Origin: Bordetella parapertussis
GTDB taxonomy: Bacteria; Pseudomonadota; Gammaproteobacteria; Burkholderiales; Burkholderiaceae_B
Direction: 5' to 3'
Length of the DNA: 16,322 nucleotides
NCBI GenBank assembly: GCA_945862495.1
Contig: CAMAYM010000061.1
Span: 1-16,322, forward strand
Part shown: piece after piece, positions 6,867 to 13,289 of the stretch
How the letters are laid out: each line of letters starts with the position of its first letter
How positions within the stretch are numbered: position 1 is the first letter of the stretch
Position numbers and translations under genes: made by a program
The notes under the pieces: model-generated
Told to the model about the DNA's origin: nothing
Seen by the model: only the letters and a program-made list of their open reading frames with translations
The model's database searches: none

Positions 6867-8045
6867 CTACAAAAATGATGAACGACCAACGTGCACCAGT
6901 GAGGCTGGCGTCAATTCTTTAAGCTGATTGACGCCCATCATCGCCATATTGCGCAAAACTTCTTGCGATAGCAAGGAAATCGCATGATCGACACCCGCAG
7001 GGCCACCCACTGCCGCTGCATAGTTGAAAGGACGGCCTAAAAACACACAGCGCGCACCCAAGGCAAGCGCTTTCAAGACGTCGGTGCCGCGCCGGACGCC
7101 GCTGTCCAACATGACAGGACCGTCTTTAAACTGATCAAGAATTTGTGGCAACATCCGTAACGGCGCGACTGCGCCATCAAGCTGACGTCCACCATGGTTG
7201 GATACGATCACACCATCCATTCCGTATTGGCGAGCCAGGGCAGCATCTGCCGGATGCAAAATACCCTTGATGACCATCGGTCCTTTCCAGCGCGCGCGAA
7301 TCTCCCGCACATGATCCCAGTGCAAATGACCACGCGAAGAAAAGTCGCGCATCACATTCGCAGACATAATGGGTGCGCCACGGGTAGCAAAAGAATTTTC
7401 AAAATGCGGCATGCCATGACGCATGAGGGTTTTCAGAAAGGTGCCAAACAACCAGCGCGGATGGCTGATGCCCTCCCAGGCCAAACGCACACTGGGACGC
7501 AAGGGCGTGGAGAAGCCTGTGCGCACGTTGTTTTCGCGATTCGCCGAAGAAGGTGTGTCGACGGTAATGACCAAGGTTTTAAAGCCTGCCGTTGCCACGC
7601 GATCAATCAAAGGTGCGATCTGCTCCACCTTACCTGGCAAGTACGCTTGAAACCACGCATCTGGGGCAACCGCAATCAGCTCTTCCATTTTGATCAGCGA
7701 CGAACCGCTCATGATCATCGGAATATTGGCGCGCTTGGCCGCCTCAGCCAGTACGATGTCACCTCGATAGGCTGACATCGAAGTGATCCCCATGGGTGCC
7801 ATGCCAAACGGTGCGTTGTATTGTTTGCCAAAAATCTCAACGGACTGAGACCGCTGGGAAATATCAACCAAAATACGAGAAACAAACTCATATTCTGCAA
7901 AAACATCGCGGTTTGCGCGCAAAGAGTGACAGTCCTCACACGCTCCGGATACATACCCAAAAATGGGCTTAGGTAAACGCTTTGCTGCAGCCCGTTCAAA
8001 ATCTGCCAAGGAAAGAATCTTGGATAAAGCACGTGTCTGAGTCAT
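6867..8045 (-). CDS. FMN-dependent alpha-hydroxy-acid oxidase/dehydrogenase (LldD/glycolate oxidase family)
   Basis: A 392-residue TIM-barrel flavoprotein that oxidises L-2-hydroxyacids to 2-oxoacids. Motifs seen: Tyr31 in FGYVSGA, APFGMAPMG at 78-86, WFQAYLPG at 131-138 with Tyr135, TVDTP at 161-165 followed by RENNVRTGF, Lys260 in VIKGI, the active-site SNHGGRQ at 282-288 with His284 and Arg287, and the FMN-phosphate region DSGVRRGTDVLKALALGA at 314-331. The N-terminal element reads SGACEDCHSLR where lactate dehydrogenases have a GGA-x-DE type sequence, so it falls in a less-characterised alpha-hydroxy-acid oxidase subgroup rather than LldD proper. The start is two bases after the tcdA stop, with no good Shine-Dalgarno, so translation probably depends on tcdA or an internal signal. 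The RraA-like gene follows after 42 bases. The exact substrate (lactate, glycolate, mandelate or a longer hydroxy-acid) is unknown. Confidence 0.88.
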   Translation of the reverse strand: MTQTRALSKILSLADFERAAAKRLPKPIFGYVSGACEDCHSLRANRDVFAEYEFVSRILVDISQRSQSVEIFGKQYNAPFGMAPMGITSMSAYRGDIVLAEAAKRANIPMIMSGSSLIKMEELIAVAPDAWFQAYLPGKVEQIAPLIDRVATAGFKTLVITVDTPSSANRENNVRTGFSTPLRPSVRLAWEGISHPRWLFGTFLKTLMRHGMPHFENSFATRGAPIMSANVMRDFSSRGHLHWDHVREIRARWKGPMVIKGILHPADAALARQYGMDGVIVSNHGGRQLDGAVAPLRMLPQILDQFKDGPVMLDSGVRRGTDVLKALALGARCVFLGRPFNYAAAVGGPAGVDHAISLLSQEVLRNMAMMGVNQLKELTPASLVHVGRSSFL

Positions 8046-8047
8046 AG

Positions 8048-8914
8048 TTATTGTTTTGATTGTGTGTGGATAATCTTGTTGACGGCCTCCGCTGCCGCAG
8101 CAAGTCCCATGGATGCCGTGACAGTAACGCTAGAGCCATACCCAGCGCAAGAGAGGCCTTGCAAACTCACGTCCGAAGGCGTCTGCGTCTCCTGCCAGGC
8201 CTCTGGCAAAATTGTCGGCTGATCGAGCCACAAGACCCGCACGCCCATTTTAGGAATACGCTTTCGTGGCTTACCCGCCTCAGTCGAGGCGCGTGGATAG
8301 CCATGTTGTTTCCTCAACATGTTACGCAACCGCGCAAGGAGCGCATCATGGGTGGCTTCGGACAAGTCTCCCACGCGCATGGATAGCAGGTTGGTTTTTC
8401 CACCCGCCCCACCGCAAACGATCAAATATTGCTTTCTTGTACGTGCCTGCAACACCATGGCAACCTTGGCACTCATCTGATCCGTGCAATCGATCACAAC
8501 GTCTAGCGTCTCAGGCAAGACTGCGCTGACATTTTCAGGCGTCAAAAAATCATCCACCAGGTGGACGTGGCACTTGGGGTTGATTCCGTGAATGCGCGCC
8601 GCCATGGCCTCCACCTTGGCCTGCCCAAGCGTGTCCGACATTGCGTGCACCTGACGGTTGATATTTGATTCAGCGATATGGTCCAAATCAATCAAGGTCA
8701 ACGCACCCACGCCATGGCGCGCTAAAGCCTCAGCAGCCCAAGAGCCTACGCCCCCAATGCCAACAACAGCCACATGCGCCTGGTGCAATGCAGCATAGAC
8801 ATTGGGGCCAAACAAGCGCGCCAAACCACCAAAGCGGCGCTGCGCTTCAGTTGAGTGTTCTGTCTGTTCATCGGGATGAACATCTGGCGGTAATGCGTTG
8901 AGTGCGCCGTGCAT
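8048..8914 (-). CDS. tcdA: tRNA threonylcarbamoyladenosine dehydratase (TcdA/CsdL)
   Basis: A 288-residue E1/ThiF-family protein. TcdA uses ATP to dehydrate t6A at tRNA position 37 into cyclic t6A, in the cytoplasm. Sequence evidence: RRFGGLARLFG near residues 26-36, the nucleotide-binding VGIGGVGSW at 51-59, LIDLD at 74-78, NINRQ at 84-88, and VIDCTDQMSAK near 140-150. The specific C-terminal part has GGAGGKTNLL, LLARLRNMLRK and RVLWLDQP, and ends with LSCAGYGSSVTVTASMG. The length is slightly over the usual 265-270 because of an extra N-terminal stretch of about 20 residues. ATG at 8914, with AGGAC seven to eight bases upstream on the minus strand. It is the first gene of the minus-strand run and is divergent from an MFS gene. 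Its job is housekeeping and unrelated in function to the hydroxy-acid enzymes behind it. Confidence 0.93.
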   Translation of the reverse strand: MHGALNALPPDVHPDEQTEHSTEAQRRFGGLARLFGPNVYAALHQAHVAVVGIGGVGSWAAEALARHGVGALTLIDLDHIAESNINRQVHAMSDTLGQAKVEAMAARIHGINPKCHVHLVDDFLTPENVSAVLPETLDVVIDCTDQMSAKVAMVLQARTRKQYLIVCGGAGGKTNLLSMRVGDLSEATHDALLARLRNMLRKQHGYPRASTEAGKPRKRIPKMGVRVLWLDQPTILPEAWQETQTPSDVSLQGLSCAGYGSSVTVTASMGLAAAAEAVNKIIHTQSKQ

Positions 8915-9030
8915 TCAATGTCCTGATGTCTGTTGAATGATGCATTTTTGCATGATCCAGAAAAAAAATAGTCATTCGTGCTCGACAAGCGTCAGGGAGA
9001 GGAACACAATTTGTCCAGAACACCGTGAGC
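8915..9030. promoter_or_regulatory. Divergent intergenic control region, tcdA / MFS gene
   Basis: This 116-base gap between divergent genes must hold the tcdA promoter and probably the MFS promoter. It contains an inverted repeat, ATGATGCA (8937-8944) and TGCATGAT (8949-8956), with TTTT between and one mismatch, and a run of eight A at 8961-8968. An AGAGGA at 8998-9003 is too far (21-27 bases) from either MFS start to be an ordinary Shine-Dalgarno. I cannot place a convincing -35/-10 pair. Confidence 0.4.
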
Positions 9031-10263
9031 ATGTCTTTTCCACCTACCCCATCTTTTGCCAAGTCGTCTGCTTTTGCCGGACCGGTTGCCTTGTGCCTGC
9101 TGATTCTGTTGATACACATGGCGATTTCCGGCGGGCGCGTTGCGGTATCTCTGACTGCGCTCGAACTCAAACGCTCGACCTTCGAGGTCGGTATTTTGAT
9201 CGCCGTTTTCGCCTTGTTACCCATGCTGCTCTCGGTCAAAGCGGGTCGCCTGCTCGATCAGATTGGCCCCTGGCGCCCCATGCGGGCCAGTGCTTTTGTG
9301 GTGATTGTTGGCATCATTCTGCCCCTGATTTGGCAACATTTCATTGCACTCGTGATTTCAGCAGCCTGTGTTGGCGTCGGTCATATGATTTTTCAAATCG
9401 CTGTGCAACGCCAAATGGGCTTGAGCGCTGGAGAAGAGCGGCTACGCAACTTTTCCTGGCTCTCGTTATCCATGGCGACTTCAGGTTTAATCGGTCCTTT
9501 ACTCGCGGGCATATCGATCGACTACCTGGGTTACCGTGCGGTGTTTGCCTTGCTCGCCATCTCTCCAATTGTTTGCGTCTTTGGTCTGTATCGCGCTCGG
9601 AACTATCTGAAGACCTCTCATCAGCCGCCCGCCGCGACGAGCGAAACCAAACAAAGCGTGACGGACCTGATTGCGAGCCCAAAACTGCGTCGCGTCTACA
9701 CCGCCAACATGCTGCTTTCGAGCGCATGGGACACGCATATGTTCATCGTGCCTATTTTTGGTGTCATGGTAGGACTCTCCGCAACAACGATCGGCTTGAT
9801 TTTGGCCGCTTTTGCCGCAGCCACCATTGTGGTGCGTTTGGCACTGCCTCTGCTGCAACACCGCGTAAGACCTTGGCAGTTGATTCATTTTGCATTGGTC
9901 GCCACAGGCCTAAACTTTGTTTTGTATCCATTTTGCGAGCAAGTGTGGATTCTGATGACGCTTTCTTTTGTGTTGGGCCTTGGATTAGGCTCGACACAAC
10001 CCAGCATTCTTGCCTTGCTCCAGCAAAATGCACCAGCAGGCCGCGCTGGCGAGGCGTTTGGCCTGCGAATGGCACTTATTAACGGATGCCAAGTCACCCT
10101 GCCGCTTGCCTTTGGTGCCTTGGGTGCCGTAATTGGTATCATGCCGCTGTTTTGGCTGACGGCGGCTGGCTTAGGCGCTGGCCGCTGGTTTACGCGTCAC
10201 GCCGAAACAGCCGGTAAAGTCGAAGATCCACCACCACCTTCAACGCCTCCCTCAACCACTTAA
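9031..10263 (+). CDS. Major facilitator superfamily (MFS) transporter
   Basis: About 410 residues with roughly twelve hydrophobic segments arranged in two six-helix halves and a hydrophilic central loop (around YRARNYLKTSHQPPAATSET), so an inner-membrane secondary transporter. A motif A-like sequence, KAGRLLDQIGPWRPMRAS, lies between predicted helices 2 and 3. The C-terminus is a short Pro/Thr-rich tail (PPPPSTPPSTT). I start it at the ATG at 9031; the GTG at 9025 is an equal alternative, since neither has a well-placed Shine-Dalgarno. The substrate cannot be told from sequence; a drug/proton antiporter or organic-acid carrier are both possible. It is divergent from tcdA and seven bases upstream of a chaC-like gene, so the two may be co-transcribed. 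Confidence 0.87.
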   Translation: MSFPPTPSFAKSSAFAGPVALCLLILLIHMAISGGRVAVSLTALELKRSTFEVGILIAVFALLPMLLSVKAGRLLDQIGPWRPMRASAFVVIVGIILPLIWQHFIALVISAACVGVGHMIFQIAVQRQMGLSAGEERLRNFSWLSLSMATSGLIGPLLAGISIDYLGYRAVFALLAISPIVCVFGLYRARNYLKTSHQPPAATSETKQSVTDLIASPKLRRVYTANMLLSSAWDTHMFIVPIFGVMVGLSATTIGLILAAFAAATIVVRLALPLLQHRVRPWQLIHFALVATGLNFVLYPFCEQVWILMTLSFVLGLGLGSTQPSILALLQQNAPAGRAGEAFGLRMALINGCQVTLPLAFGALGAVIGIMPLFWLTAAGLGAGRWFTRHAETAGKVEDPPPPSTPPSTT

Positions 10264-10270
10264 TGTAGCG

Positions 10271-10927
10271 ATGAGTTCGTCCTTGCAAATACCAGCCGCC
10301 CCACCTCTCAGCACCTTTGCACGCTGGTCAGAAGAGCGTTTAAAAGCCTCTCGCGACCACGCCCTGCAACACTGGCGCGACGCAGAGGATGTCTGGGTAT
10401 TTGGCTATGGATCACTCATCTGGAAACCTGAGTTTGATTTTGTCGAGCAACGCCCTGCGACCTTGCCTGGTCACCACCGTGCGCTTTGCCTTTGGTCTCG
10501 TATCAATCGTGGCACACCCGAACTCCCTGGCCTGGTTTTTGGTCTCGAGGCGGGAGGGGAGTGTCATGGCATGGCGTTCCGACTGTCCGCGCATTCAGTT
10601 GCCCCCATATTTGAGACGCTTTGGCGGCGAGAAATGGCAACAGGCGCCTACCATCCGAGCTGGATCTACTGCCAGACAACGCATGGGGTGGTCAAGGCGC
10701 TCGCTTTTGTGATTGATCAAGCTGGCCCTGCGTACGTCTCAGAACCTCACGAAGACGCCCTGATTGAGATCGTCTTAAGGGCCTCTGGCATTTATGGCTC
10801 TTGCCTGGATTACGTCACGCAAACGGCCGATGCGCTTGAGGCCGCAGGGATTTATGATGCGCGATTGACTGCTCTGGTGGCTCGCTTGAAATCGAAAATC
10901 CATCAGGACCAACGCGCCCTTCCCTGA
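10271..10927 (+). CDS. ChaC-like glutathione-specific gamma-glutamylcyclotransferase
   Basis: A 218-residue member of the gamma-glutamylcyclotransferase fold. ChaC proteins cleave glutathione to 5-oxoproline and Cys-Gly in the cytoplasm. The substrate-binding loop VFGYGSLIW is at residues 43-51, RALCLWSRINRGTPELPGL at 70-88 is typical of ChaC, and LWRREM at 117-122 carries the likely catalytic acid Glu121. The N-terminus has an extra 40 residues rich in Ser/Ala/Pro before the fold begins. The start follows the MFS stop by seven bases and lacks a clear Shine-Dalgarno. The only neighbourhood clue is possible co-transcription with the transporter; a role in cation transport is a historical annotation without support here. 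Confidence 0.88.
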   Translation: MSSSLQIPAAPPLSTFARWSEERLKASRDHALQHWRDAEDVWVFGYGSLIWKPEFDFVEQRPATLPGHHRALCLWSRINRGTPELPGLVFGLEAGGECHGMAFRLSAHSVAPIFETLWRREMATGAYHPSWIYCQTTHGVVKALAFVIDQAGPAYVSEPHEDALIEIVLRASGIYGSCLDYVTQTADALEAAGIYDARLTALVARLKSKIHQDQRALP

Positions 10928-10964
10928 GCCCGGGTCAATCAAGCTAACCCCGACCATGTCACGG

Positions 10965-10970
10965 TACACT
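10965..10970 (+). promoter_or_regulatory. Possible -10 box for pdxH
   Basis: TACACT lies 28 bases before the pdxH ATG, inside the only sizeable gap (71 bases) between chaC and pdxH. No good -35 is visible at 16-18 bases upstream. Tentative. Confidence 0.25.
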
Positions 10971-10998
10971 CAACATTACCTTGTATCGGACCCGAACT

Positions 10999-11634
10999 AT
11001 GTCTATTGCGGATATTCGTCAGAGCTACGACAAATACACTCTTTTAGAGAAAGACGCGAAAGCCTCTCCCTATGAGCAGTTTTCAGTCTGGTTTGATCAG
11101 GCGCTCTCTCAAAACGTTCCAGAACCGACTGCGATGACACTCGCGACAGCTGATGCTCGCGGTCGTCCTTCCGCCCGCATCGTTTTGTTAAAAGGCGTGG
11201 ATGAAAAAGGCTTTCTGTTTTTCACGAACTACGAATCTCGAAAAGGGCTTGAACTCGCCGCGCAACCCTGGGCCAGCTTGTTGTTTTTCTGGCAGCAACT
11301 TGAGCGCGAGGTCCGCATTGAGGGCGTTGTCGAAAAAGTGACGGAAGCAGAGTCGGACGATTACTTCAAGACGCGTCCTCTCGGTTCGCAAATCGGTGCC
11401 TGGACCTCTCCACAGAGTCGGCCAACCACCCTTGAGCAATTGGCTGCGACTGAACAAGCGCTCAAAGACAAGTACGGTGACAGCAAGCCTCCACGCCCCC
11501 CTCACTGGGGTGGCTATCGCCTCAAACCCGAGTACTTCGAATTCTGGCAGGGCCGTCCATCGCGCCTGCACGACCGTCTTACCTATCACACGACTGGCAC
11601 GGCAACGTGGATAATCGGACGTATCGCTCCCTAA
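10999..11634 (+). CDS. pdxH: Pyridoxamine/pyridoxine 5'-phosphate oxidase (PdxH)
   Basis: A 211-residue FMN-dependent oxidase that makes pyridoxal 5'-phosphate from the pyridoxine or pyridoxamine phosphates. It has the full family pattern: MSIADIRQSYD at the N-terminus, PTAMTLATAD at 43-52, RPSARIVLLKG at 56-66, GFLFFTNYESRKGLEL at 71-86, REVRIEGVVE at 103-112, RPLGSQIGAWTSPQS at 126-140, and the C-terminal block HWGGYRLKPEYFEFWQG (169-185), RLHDRL and a GRIAP ending. I chose the ATG at 10999 because the protein then begins exactly like other PdxH proteins; an upstream in-frame TTG at 10981 would add six unconserved residues. One base separates its stop from the next gene. PLP is also the cofactor of the PabC-like enzyme upstream, but the two are not in one operon. 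Confidence 0.95.
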   Translation: MSIADIRQSYDKYTLLEKDAKASPYEQFSVWFDQALSQNVPEPTAMTLATADARGRPSARIVLLKGVDEKGFLFFTNYESRKGLELAAQPWASLLFFWQQLEREVRIEGVVEKVTEAESDDYFKTRPLGSQIGAWTSPQSRPTTLEQLAATEQALKDKYGDSKPPRPPHWGGYRLKPEYFEFWQGRPSRLHDRLTYHTTGTATWIIGRIAP

Positions 11635-11635
11635 T

Positions 11636-12145
11636 ATGAACACGACCTCCCCCTCCTTTGATTCGACTTTTTTTAGAGCCGCACTCGGTAGATTTCCAAC
11701 CGGCGTGACGGTGATTACCGCTGCGGCCGAAGGTATGGCGCCTGTTGGCTTGACCGTGAGTTCCTTCAACTCTGTTTCACTCGACCCGCCGCTTGTTGTC
11801 TGGAGCTTGTCGCGCAATTCTTCGTCATTGAAAACCCTAGAACAATGTGAGCGTTATGTCATTCACGTCTTGGGTTCGGAGCAGATGTCTGTCTCACAAC
11901 GCTTTGCAAGCGGACCGGCAGCCGAGCGTTTTAACGGCATCCCTCTGACACAAGCACCTAATGGCTCGCCACGACTCGACTTGCACTGTGCCGCATGGTT
12001 TGAGTGCGCGAACCATCGGCGTTACGAAGAAGGTGACCACATTATTTTTATTGGTGCCGTAGAACATTGTGCGCGAACAGATGCCCTACCCTTGGTTTAT
12101 CACGCAGGCGGCTATGATTTGACGCCTGCTGGCACAAATAAATAA
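11636..12145 (+). CDS. Flavin reductase-like FMN-binding protein
   Basis: A 169-residue protein of the flavin reductase-like domain family (HpaC/small monooxygenase component type), an FMN-binding split barrel. Hallmarks: FRAALGRFPTGVTVITA at residues 13-29, VGLTVSSFNSVSLDPPLVVWSL at 37-58, the SSLKTLEQCERYVIHVLG segment at 63-80, and the closing HAGGYDLTP. These proteins use NAD(P)H to reduce flavin for a partner monooxygenase, or are stand-alone reductases. No oxygenase component is in the window, so the partner is unknown. It starts one base after the pdxH stop with no Shine-Dalgarno, so translation is probably coupled to pdxH. Both encode FMN split-barrel proteins, though they share little direct sequence. 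Confidence 0.86.
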   Translation: MNTTSPSFDSTFFRAALGRFPTGVTVITAAAEGMAPVGLTVSSFNSVSLDPPLVVWSLSRNSSSLKTLEQCERYVIHVLGSEQMSVSQRFASGPAAERFNGIPLTQAPNGSPRLDLHCAAWFECANHRRYEEGDHIIFIGAVEHCARTDALPLVYHAGGYDLTPAGTNK

Positions 12146-12165
12146 GCAAACAAGAAAGAGACGTC

Positions 12166-13275
12166 ATGAGTACAGATATTGATTGCATCGTGGTCGGAGC
12201 CGGTGTTGTCGGCCTCGCAATAGCCCGCGCACTTGCATTGTCGGGGCGCGAAGTGATGGTGGTCGAAGCAGCCGAAGGCATTGGCACCGGCACCAGTGCT
12301 CGCAACTCCGAAGTCATTCATGCCGGCATTTACTATCCTGCCGGCAGTCTAAAGGCGAAACTCTGCGTGCAAGGCCGTCACATGCTGTATGCCTATTGTG
12401 CGGAAAAAGGTGTCGCGCACAAACGCATTGGCAAACTGATTGTTGCGACCAGCCAAGAAGAAATCTCCAAGCTCACTGACATCCTCCATAAAGCACGCGT
12501 CAACGGCGTCGATGACATGGAGTTGCTGACGGCGGCACAGGCGCAAGCGCTCGAGCCTGCGTTATTTTGTACTGCTGCGCTGCTCTCGCCCTCTACTGGG
12601 ATCATCGATAGTCATGGCTTGATGCTTGCCTATCAAGGCGACGCAGAAAACGCGGGCGCACAATGTGTGTTTCACACGCCCCTCGAGTCAGGCAAGGTGC
12701 GTAGCGAAGGTGGCTTTGACTTGCAGTTTGGTGGTGCCGAGGCTATGAGCTTGTCTTGCAACGTACTGATCAATGCTTCGGGCTTACATGCCCCTACACT
12801 CGCACGTCGCATCGAAGGCATCCCCGCGTCATCCATCCCGACCGAGTATCTGTGCAAGGGCAGCTATTTCACCTTGCAAACCCGAGCGCCTTTTACACGT
12901 CTGATTTACCCCACCCCACATCATGCCGGTCTGGGCGTACATCTCACACTTGATCTCGGTGGACAGGCTAAGTTTGGCCCCGACACTGAGTGGATCGACA
13001 AAGTCGACTATGACATTGATCCGAGCCGCTGCGAAGGTTTTTACGAAGCAGTCCGTAGCTATTGGCCTGACATGCAGGACGGCACACTATCGCCCGGCTA
13101 CACAGGGATTCGACCCAAAATTTCCGGACCACACGAACCTGCCGCCGACTTTATGATTGCCGGACCCGCGACCCATGGCGTCCCGGGCCTGGTCAATCTT
13201 TTTGGTATTGAGTCACCGGGTTTGACTTCCAGCCTCGCTATCGCACAAGAAACCCTCGCGCGCCTAAACCCCTAA
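12166..13275 (+). CDS. L-2-hydroxyglutarate oxidase-like FAD-dependent oxidoreductase
   Basis: A 369-residue DAO-superfamily flavoenzyme. It has an N-terminal dinucleotide fold (CIVVGAGVVGLAIARALA, residues 7-24; Glu34 for the FAD ribose) and the very characteristic TSARNSEVIHAGIYYPAGSL (43-62) shared with L-2-hydroxyglutarate dehydrogenases/oxidases. The C-terminal FAD motif region ends with LFGIESPGLTSSLAIA. Family members oxidise L-2-hydroxyglutarate to 2-oxoglutarate, passing electrons to oxygen or to the quinone pool. A purine-rich AAGAAAGAGA lies just before the ATG and 20 bases separate it from the flavin reductase-like gene. The next gene follows after 14 bases. It could act on another 2-hydroxyacid; I do not assign lhgO because the neighbours (csiD, gabDTP) are absent. 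Confidence 0.85.
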   Translation: MSTDIDCIVVGAGVVGLAIARALALSGREVMVVEAAEGIGTGTSARNSEVIHAGIYYPAGSLKAKLCVQGRHMLYAYCAEKGVAHKRIGKLIVATSQEEISKLTDILHKARVNGVDDMELLTAAQAQALEPALFCTAALLSPSTGIIDSHGLMLAYQGDAENAGAQCVFHTPLESGKVRSEGGFDLQFGGAEAMSLSCNVLINASGLHAPTLARRIEGIPASSIPTEYLCKGSYFTLQTRAPFTRLIYPTPHHAGLGVHLTLDLGGQAKFGPDTEWIDKVDYDIDPSRCEGFYEAVRSYWPDMQDGTLSPGYTGIRPKISGPHEPAADFMIAGPATHGVPGLVNLFGIESPGLTSSLAIAQETLARLNP

Positions 13276-13289
13276 GCTGGAGTCCCGCC

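Noticed and set aside
7194..7775. A 193-codon + strand frame inside the FMN hydroxy-acid oxidase
   Set aside because: Antisense to a gene with intact active-site motifs; composition is random-like and it has no ribosome site.
8945..8970. The T and A runs near 8945-8968 as a rho-independent terminator
   Set aside because: They lie between divergent promoters with no upstream gene transcribing into them, and the order of stem and T-run is wrong for either strand.
8937..10082. A 381-codon open frame on the + strand overlapping the MFS gene
   Set aside because: It is rich in Cys, Arg and His with no family resemblance, and it overlaps a clear membrane transporter in another frame; it is a shadow.
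10981..10998. A TTG start for PdxH
   Set aside because: The ATG at 10999 gives the standard PdxH N-terminus; the extra six residues are not conserved and no ribosome site supports the TTG.
11188..11817. A 209-codon - strand frame across pdxH and the flavin-reductase-like gene
   Set aside because: Antisense to two strongly conserved proteins; no recognisable domain.
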